DNA of 64,000 nt from Streptomyces venezuelae ATCC 10712 (GTDB taxonomy: Bacteria > Actinomycetota > Actinomycetes > Streptomycetales > Streptomycetaceae). The DNA lies in the NCBI RefSeq assembly GCF_008639165.1, contig NZ_CP029197.1, forward strand, positions 1,674,001 through 1,738,000. Reading direction: 5' to 3'. Of this stretch, positions 59,424-64,000 are shown one piece after another. Numbering within the stretch: position 1 is the first letter of the stretch; each line of letters starts with the position of its first letter. Below the pieces are notes generated by a model. It worked only from the letters and a program-made list of their open reading frames with translations. It made no database searches and was not told where the DNA came from. Both the position numbers and the translations under genes were made by a program.

Positions 59424-59455
59424 GTGACTCTGCGTTCTGGTTAACGCAGAGTCAC
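59424..59455 (-). terminator. 13-bp-arm hairpin downstream of dapD
   Basis: GTGACTCTGCGTT, loop CTGGTT, AACGCAGAGTCAC. The arms are perfect. It is 4 bases after the dapD stop on the minus strand and 28 bases before the small secreted gene's start, so it should end dapD transcripts. Confidence 0.8.
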
Positions 59456-59459
59456 CGGA

Positions 59460-60443
59460 TCAGTTGTGGCTGTGGAGGATGTCGTTCAGGCCGCCCCAGA
59501 CCGCGTTGTTCGGGCGGGCCTCGACGGCGCCGGTGACCGAGTTGCGGCGGAACAGGATGTTCGAGGCGCCGGAGAGCTCGCGGGCCTTCACGATCTGGCC
59601 GTCGGGCATCGACACCCGGGTGCCGGCGGTGACGTACAGGCCGGCCTCGACGACGCACTCGTCACCGAGCGCGATGCCGACGCCCGCCTCGGCGCCGATC
59701 AGGCAGCGCTCGCCGATCGAGATGACGACGTTGCCGCCGCCCGAGAGGGTGCCCATGGTGGAGGCGCCGCCACCGATGTCCGAGCCGTTGCCCACGACGA
59801 CGCCGGCCGAGATCCGGCCCTCGACCATCGAGGTGCCGAGGGTGCCGGCGTTGAAGTTGACGAAGCCCTCGTGCATGACGGTGGTGCCGGCCGCGAGGTG
59901 GGCGCCGAGCCGGACGCGGTCGGCGTCGGCGATCCGGACCCCGGCGGGTACGACGTAGTCGGTCATGCGCGGGAACTTGTCGATGGAGGTCACCTGGAGG
60001 TGCAGGCCCTCGGCGCGGGCGTTGAGGCGGACCTTCTCGATGTCGTCCACGGCGACCGGACCCAGCGAGGTCCAGGCGACGTTGGCGAGCAGGCCGAAGA
60101 CGCCGTCCAGGCTCTGGCCGTGCGGCTGGACGAGCCGGTGGCTGAGGAGGTGGAGGCGGAGGTAGGCGTCGTGCGCGTCGAGCGGCTTCTCGTCGAGCGA
60201 GGCGATGACGGTACGGACGGCGACCACCTCGACGCCCCGGCGGGCGTCCACGCCGAGGGCCTTGGCGGCGCCTTCACCGAGGGCGTTCACGGCCTCGTCG
60301 GGGGTGAGCCGCTCGGTGCCGGCCGGGCCGGGCGCCTCGGTCAGCTCGGGGGCGGGGAACCAGGTGTCGAGAACGGTGCCGTCGCCGGCGATGGTGGCGA
60401 GGCCGGCGGCGACGGCGCCGGTGGCGCGAGGAGCAGTGGTCAT
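59460..60443 (-). CDS. dapD: Tetrahydrodipicolinate N-succinyltransferase
   Basis: A 327-residue enzyme of the actinobacterial DapD type that succinylates tetrahydrodipicolinate in the lysine/diaminopimelate pathway. An N-terminal globular domain ([39 protein letters not shown]) precedes a left-handed beta helix of hexapeptide repeats: [60 protein letters not shown] and [20 protein letters not shown]. The start ATG is at 60443; a longer frame to 60521 lacks support. Close to dapA, but on the opposite strand. Confidence 0.95.
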   Translation of the reverse strand: MTTAPRATGAVAAGLATIAGDGTVLDTWFPAPELTEAPGPAGTERLTPDEAVNALGEGAAKALGVDARRGVEVVAVRTVIASLDEKPLDAHDAYLRLHLLSHRLVQPHGQSLDGVFGLLANVAWTSLGPVAVDDIEKVRLNARAEGLHLQVTSIDKFPRMTDYVVPAGVRIADADRVRLGAHLAAGTTVMHEGFVNFNAGTLGTSMVEGRISAGVVVGNGSDIGGGASTMGTLSGGGNVVISIGERCLIGAEAGVGIALGDECVVEAGLYVTAGTRVSMPDGQIVKARELSGASNILFRRNSVTGAVEARPNNAVWGGLNDILHSHN

Positions 60444-60552
60444 GACGGAAAACCTAACCGGCGGGGCCCCGCCCGGGCCAACCGGTCTCAGGTGTCGGTC
60501 GAGGGAGTCGGCGCTTCCCACGAACGCGAACCCCCTCCCTTCGGCCCTTCCG

Positions 60553-61101
60553 TCAGGGCTTGCGCAGCACCCGGCCGAGCATCTCGCGCGCGTACACCTC
60601 GTCGTACGGCTCGTCCGTGAGCAGGGACTGCAGGCAGATGCCGTCCATGAGGGCGACCAGGGCGCGGGCGGTGACGGGGTCCGTGTGCGGGGAGAGGGCG
60701 GCGACGACGGTCTCGGCCCACTCGACGGCGACGGGCCGGAGCGCGGGGCGGCGCAGCGCGGCGAGGTAGAGCTCGTACTCCAGCTCCACGCGGGCGCGTT
60801 CGCCGCCCAGCCACTCCCCCAGGAGCCGGGCGAGCGCGGCCGCGAGGTCGGTGCCGGGCGCGGTGAGGGCGGAGTTCTCGCGCAGCAGTCGGTCGAAGCC
60901 CTCGTTGGCCTTGCGGAGCGCGGCGACGAGGAGTTCGTCGAGGGAGGCGAAGTGGTACGTGGTGGAGCCCAGCGGCACGTCCGCCTCGGCGGCGACCGTG
61001 CGGTGGCTGAGTCCGGCGATCCCGGACCGGGCGGCGACCCGGAGGGCCGCGTCGACGATCCGTTCCCGCCGTGCGGGGTCGTGGCGGCGCGGGCGGGGCA
61101 T
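60553..61101 (-). CDS. TetR family transcriptional regulator
   Basis: A 182-residue repressor. The helix-turn-helix is [20 protein letters not shown] followed by [20 protein letters not shown], and the C-terminal ligand domain ends in [20 protein letters not shown]. Its ATG shares one base with the stop of the SMR gene (TGATG), so both are on one transcript. A large dyad overlaps the SMR start and is the likely operator. Confidence 0.93.
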   Translation of the reverse strand: MPRPRRHDPARRERIVDAALRVAARSGIAGLSHRTVAAEADVPLGSTTYHFASLDELLVAALRKANEGFDRLLRENSALTAPGTDLAAALARLLGEWLGGERARVELEYELYLAALRRPALRPVAVEWAETVVAALSPHTDPVTARALVALMDGICLQSLLTDEPYDEVYAREMLGRVLRKP

Positions 61102-61421
61102 CAGTGGGCGCCCCCGAGGTTGAGGACGGCGACCCCGGCGACGATGAGGACGATCCCGGCGACCTTGGCGAGGCTGAGGGTCTCGCCGAGGAAGAGGATG
61201 CCGATGGCGGCGACGGCGGCGGTGCCGACCCCGGACCAGATGGCGTACGCGGTGCCGACCTGGAGGGTCTTGAGGGCCTGCGCGAGGAGCGCGAAGGCGA
61301 TCACATAGCCGGCGCCGGTGATGATCGAGGGCCAGAGCTTGCTGAAGCCCTCGCTGTACTTCATGGAGGTGGTGGCGAGTATCTCCGCCGCTATCGCGCC
61401 CGCGAGCAGTCCGTAACCCAT
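61101..61421 (-). CDS. SMR family multidrug / guanidinium exporter
   Basis: A 106-residue four-helix proton-coupled exporter of the small multidrug resistance family. The essential Glu is in LLAGAIAAEILATTSMKYSE, and the second conserved block is GTAYAIWSGVGTAAVAAIGI. It matches the EmrE/QacC branch in length. It is the first gene of an SMR-tetR operon controlled from a dyad that begins at its own ATG. Substrates of the branch are quaternary amines; the actual one is unknown. Confidence 0.93.
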   Translation of the reverse strand: MGYGLLAGAIAAEILATTSMKYSEGFSKLWPSIITGAGYVIAFALLAQALKTLQVGTAYAIWSGVGTAAVAAIGILFLGETLSLAKVAGIVLIVAGVAVLNLGGAH

Positions 61422-61459
61422 GTGTACAAGCGTACTCATGATGCGTACGACCGTACACA
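61421..61459. promoter_or_regulatory. Large GTAC dyad (TetR operator candidate)
   Basis: TGTGTAC-N4-GTAC-N9-GTAC-N4-GTACACA is symmetrical about 61440. It overlaps the SMR start codon and lies 24 bases before the divergent membrane gene, so a bound TetR dimer pair could block both. Confidence 0.7.
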
Positions 61460-61483
61460 ACGGCGACCGATACGGTGTCCCGC

Positions 61484-62557
61484 ATGACGATTCCCCCAGG
61501 GCCGCCGCCCTACGGCTACGGCTATCCGCCGCCGCCCCCGCCGCCGCCGAAGCCCGGTGTGATACCCCTGGCGCCGCTCACCTTCAGCGTGATCCTGACC
61601 GGCGCCTTCACGGCCTTCGGCCGCTACTGGAAGCAGCTCCTTGGCGTCGCCGGGGCGGCCTACCTCGGCGCCCTGCTGGTCGTCGGCGCGGCGATCGGCA
61701 TCGGGTACGCGGCCGTGGGCGATCTCCTCCCCGCCGTGTTCGACCTGCCCGCGGGGCAGGAACCGCGGTGGGACGACGTCCGGCCGCTGATCGTCGCGTT
61801 CGTCTGCGTCTGGCTCGTCGGCATGATCGCGATGGTCTGCGCCAATGCCGTGGTGGCGGCGGCCTGTCCGGCCGTGATCCAGGAGGCGGTCCTCGGCCGG
61901 CCCACGACCTTCGGCGTGATCTGGCGCCGGTCCTGGTCCCGGATGCCGGCCGTGCTCGGCACCGTCTTCCTGACGAGCGCGGCGCTGCTGATCCCGATGT
62001 TCCTCTTCCTCGGCGCCTTCACCGCGATGGTGATCGCGTTCGTCGCCGACTACGCCGACGGGGCCGACGGTGCGGGCTCCGGGGTCTCGTTCGCCCTGCC
62101 CGTCGTCCTGTTCCTGGTCGCCCTCGTGGCCCTGCCGTTCGGCGTCTGGATCTGGGTGAAGTTCAGCCTGGCCCCGGCGGCGGCCGTGATGGAGGGCCAG
62201 GGCCCGGTCGCCTCGATGCGCCGCTCCTCGCACCTGGTCCACGGCTACTGGTGGCGCCTGTTCGGCTGCCTGCTCGCCGCCTCGGTCATGGCCTCGGTCG
62301 TCGGCATGCTGATCCAGCAGGTCCTCTCCGCGCTGGCGTCGACCCCGCTGGCGGCCGCCGACTTCTCCGGCGAGGACTCGGCCGCGGTGGTGGCGTCCCT
62401 GATCGCGGTCCTCGCGTTCCTCACCCTCGGCCAGCTGATCAGCCAGGCGGTCGTCTCCGTCTTCCCGCCCCTGGTCACCGCGCTCCTCTACGTGGACCAG
62501 CGCATCCGCCGCGAAAACCTGGCCCCCGACCTGGCCCGCGCGGCGGGCCTGGGCTAG
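61484..62557 (+). CDS. Multi-pass membrane protein (DUF-type, Pro-rich N terminus)
   Basis: A 357-residue membrane protein. The cytoplasmic N terminus is PPGPPPYGYGYPPPPPPPPK; then come six or so hydrophobic segments, including LLGVAGAAYLGALLVVGAAI and VFLTSAALLIPMFLFLGAFT, with SMRRSSHLVHGYWWRLFGCL between helices. It resembles the membrane domain of glycerophosphodiesterase-type proteins (YciC-like), without a catalytic domain. No ribosome site is seen, so the message may be leaderless. It starts 24 bases past the SMR/TetR dyad and may share that control. Confidence 0.83.
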   Translation: MTIPPGPPPYGYGYPPPPPPPPKPGVIPLAPLTFSVILTGAFTAFGRYWKQLLGVAGAAYLGALLVVGAAIGIGYAAVGDLLPAVFDLPAGQEPRWDDVRPLIVAFVCVWLVGMIAMVCANAVVAAACPAVIQEAVLGRPTTFGVIWRRSWSRMPAVLGTVFLTSAALLIPMFLFLGAFTAMVIAFVADYADGADGAGSGVSFALPVVLFLVALVALPFGVWIWVKFSLAPAAAVMEGQGPVASMRRSSHLVHGYWWRLFGCLLAASVMASVVGMLIQQVLSALASTPLAAADFSGEDSAAVVASLIAVLAFLTLGQLISQAVVSVFPPLVTALLYVDQRIRRENLAPDLARAAGLG

Positions 62558-62612
62558 CGGCCGACTGTCCGGGCCCGATCCGAGAGGCAGGCCCCGGCCG
62601 CCGACGACGCGA

Positions 62613-62642
62613 AACGGCCGTGCCCGGAAGGGCACGGCCGTT
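62613..62642. terminator. Bidirectional 13-bp-arm hairpin
   Basis: AACGGCCGTGCCC, loop GGAA, GGGCACGGCCGTT. A perfect hairpin with a GNRA-type loop and terminal AA/TT, between the membrane-protein gene and the convergent suf genes. Confidence 0.9.
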
Positions 62643-62663
62643 CACACGAGACGCGTGGGTCGA

Positions 62664-63002
62664 TCAGACGTTGAAGCCGAGCGCGCGGAGCTGCTCGCGG
62701 CCGTCGTCGGTGATCTTGTCGGGGCCCCACGGGGGCATCCAGACCCAGTTGATCTTCAGGTCGTTGACGATGCCGTCCGTCGCGGACCTCGCCTGGTCCT
62801 CGATCACATCGGTCAGCGGGCAGGCCGCCGACGTCAGGGTCATGTCCAGCGTCGCGACGTTCGAGTCGTCGATGTGGATGCCGTAGATCAGGCCCAGGTT
62901 GACGACGTCGATGCCCAGCTCGGGGTCGACGACGTCGTACAGCGCCTCGCGGACTTCTTCCTCGGAGGCCGGCTTCATCGTGGCCTCGGCGTTCTCGGTC
63001 AT
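62664..63002 (-). CDS. sufT: SufT/DUF59 iron-sulfur assembly factor
   Basis: A 112-residue MIP18-type protein that helps mature Fe-S proteins. It has EEEVREALYDVVDPELGIDV, the VNLGLIYGI strand, the functional Cys in LTSAACPLTDVIEDQ, and the C-terminal WVWMPPWGPDKITDDGREQL block. Its ATG overlaps the stop of sufU by 4 bases. In actinobacteria sufT closes the sufR-B-D-C-S-U-T operon; only the last three genes are in the window. Confidence 0.94.
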   Translation of the reverse strand: MTENAEATMKPASEEEVREALYDVVDPELGIDVVNLGLIYGIHIDDSNVATLDMTLTSAACPLTDVIEDQARSATDGIVNDLKINWVWMPPWGPDKITDDGREQLRALGFNV

Positions 63003-63469
63003 GCCGACTTCCTCACAGACTTTTCTGAGTCCCCCAGCGCCTGGGCGGTCGCGTCCTTCCACGCCATCCAGCTGAGCAGCGCGCACTTCACACGGGCCGG
63101 GTACTTGGAGACTCCGGCGAACGCGACCGCGTCCTCCAGGACCTCCTCCATCGCCTCGTCCGGCTCGATCTGGCCCTTGGACTGCATCAGCTCCAGGAAG
63201 GTGCCCTGGATCTTCTGCGCCTCGGCCAGCTCCTTGCCGACGAGCAGCTCGTTGAGGACGGACGCCGAGGCCTGGCTGATGGAACAGCCCTGGCCCTCGT
63301 ACGACACGTCCGCGATCCGCGAGCCGTCGTACTTCACGCGGAGCGTGATCTCGTCGCCGCACGTCGGGTTGACGTGGTGCACCTCGGCGTCGCCGTCCCG
63401 GAGACCGCGCCCGTGCGGGTGCTTGTAGTGGTCCAGGATGACGTCCTGGTACATCGAATCCAGCTTCAC
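62999..63469 (-). CDS. sufU: SufU iron-sulfur cluster assembly sulfurtransferase
   Basis: A 156-residue zinc-containing partner that takes persulfide sulfur from SufS. The three cysteine ligands lie in NPTCGDEITL, EGQGCSISQAS and ARVKCALLSW, with Asp in PTCGD completing the zinc site. GTG at 63469 gives the usual MKLDSMYQDVILDHYK start and has AGGGG 6 bases upstream; a TTG two codons earlier is less likely. It lies 9 bases after the sufS stop and overlaps sufT. Confidence 0.95.
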   Translation of the reverse strand: MKLDSMYQDVILDHYKHPHGRGLRDGDAEVHHVNPTCGDEITLRVKYDGSRIADVSYEGQGCSISQASASVLNELLVGKELAEAQKIQGTFLELMQSKGQIEPDEAMEEVLEDAVAFAGVSKYPARVKCALLSWMAWKDATAQALGDSEKSVRKSA

Positions 63470-63478
63470 GACCAACCC

Positions 63479-64000
63479 CTACCCGAAGAAGTTCCGTACG
63501 TGCTCGAGACCCGCGACCAGGGCGTCGACCTCGGCCGGGGTGGAGTACAGATAGAACGACGCCCGCGTGGTCGCAGGAATTCCGTACCGCAGGCAGACCG
63601 GTCGCGCGCAGTGGTGCCCGACCCGGACCGCGATGCCCTCCTCGTCGAGCACCTGGCCCACGTCGTGCGGGTGGATGTCGCCGAGCGTGAAGGAGATCGC
63701 CGCGCCGCGGTCCTCGGCCGTGGTGGGGCCGATGATCCGCAGGTCCGGGACCTCCTGGAGGCGCCGGACGGCGTACTCGGTGATCGCGTGCTCGTGGCGC
63801 GCGATGTTCTCCATGCCGATCGCCGAGAGGTAGTCCACGGCCGCGCCGAGGCCGACGGCCTGCGCGATCGGGGGCGTACCCGCCTCGAACTTGTGCGGGG
63901 CCGGCGCGTACGTCGAGGAGTGCATCGAGACGGTCTCGATCATCTCGCCGCCGCCGAGGAACGGCGGCAGGTCCTCCAGGAGCTCCTGCCGTCCCCACAG
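63479..64000 (-). CDS. sufS: Cysteine desulfurase SufS (3' part)
   Basis: The last 173 residues of a group II cysteine desulfurase; the gene continues past the window edge. It has FLGGGEMIETVSMHSSTYAP, the conserved FEAGTPPIAQAVGLGAAVDY, and the catalytic cysteine loop IAVRVGHHCARPVCLRYGIP, ending VAGLEHVRNFFG. It supplies persulfide to SufU, 9 bases downstream, for the SufBCD scaffold. The PLP lysine region is outside the window. Confidence 0.95.
   Translation of the reverse strand: MWGRQELLEDLPPFLGGGEMIETVSMHSSTYAPAPHKFEAGTPPIAQAVGLGAAVDYLSAIGMENIARHEHAITEYAVRRLQEVPDLRIIGPTTAEDRGAAISFTLGDIHPHDVGQVLDEEGIAVRVGHHCARPVCLRYGIPATTRASFYLYSTPAEVDALVAGLEHVRNFFG

Noticed and set aside
1..64000. CRISPR arrays, insertion sequences, prophage, tRNA or rRNA genes
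   Set aside because: No spaced repeats with unique spacers, no transposase or integrase frames, no phage genes, and no cloverleaf with a GGTTCRANYCC arm were seen by eye.

Overview
The window is a stretch of an actinobacterial chromosome, almost certainly Streptomyces. The base composition is very GC-rich, third codon positions are nearly all G or C, GTG starts are frequent, and genes are often joined by 4-base ATGA/GTGA overlaps. The content also fits: a cobalamin riboswitch feeding a late cob operon, an LAETG sortase substrate, a DmdR-type iron box, SpoIIE-like phosphatases, and a dapA-dapD-suf block. From memory, not from a search, the order PiT transporter, cob genes, LAETG protein ... 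ABM monooxygenase, dapA, dapD, sufT-sufU-sufS matches the S. coelicolor core chromosome around SCO1845-SCO1921, with accessory genes interspersed.

Layout. 1-10 kb: end of a phosphate transporter, a small membrane protein, then a B12 riboswitch and the late-cobalamin genes cobD-cobQ-chelatase(I/D)-cobO-cobB. A ZIP metal transporter lies on the opposite strand, followed by a CobE-like domain reading in frame into cobC. 10-15 kb: an LAETG cell-wall protein, then an iron-box divergent unit with a siderophore-interacting reductase on one side and an Ntn-hydrolase acylase plus an IucB-like acyltransferase on the other. 15-29 kb: mostly enzyme genes beside their own regulators: amidohydrolase/class V aminotransferase, OYE/MarR, a second class V aminotransferase, DsbA-GNAT-GlxA regulator/MFS, AraC/MDR reductase, and alpha-ketoglutarate semialdehyde dehydrogenase/IclR.

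29-42 kb: a membrane protein with a NarL-type two-component pair, a solitary transpeptidase, a HEAT-repeat protein, and two overlapping multidomain PP2C phosphatases. At 41.6-42.0 kb there is a decayed composite of a cytosine-deaminase-like gene and a GntR gene. 42-46 kb: a uronate oxidation locus (udh, kdgD, an SDR and an unrecognised protein with a CFCPSC motif). With the semialdehyde dehydrogenase at 26 kb it supplies all but the aldarate dehydratase step of the route from hexuronate to 2-oxoglutarate.

46-64 kb: an AraC regulator with a tandem-repeat N terminus, a two-domain TerD protein, acdS with its GntR regulator and a near-perfect operator, a PhoX-like phosphatase and an extracellular nuclease with Pho-box-like repeats, and an ABM monooxygenase with a SoxR-box-like palindrome. 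The end holds dapA, dapD, a TetR/SMR pair, a membrane protein, and sufT-sufU-sufS, the last running off the window.

No tRNA, rRNA, CRISPR, insertion sequence or prophage was recognised. No single spectacular new system stands out. The best candidates for unexplored biology are the iron-box acylase/acyltransferase unit and the unknown protein coupled to kdgD.
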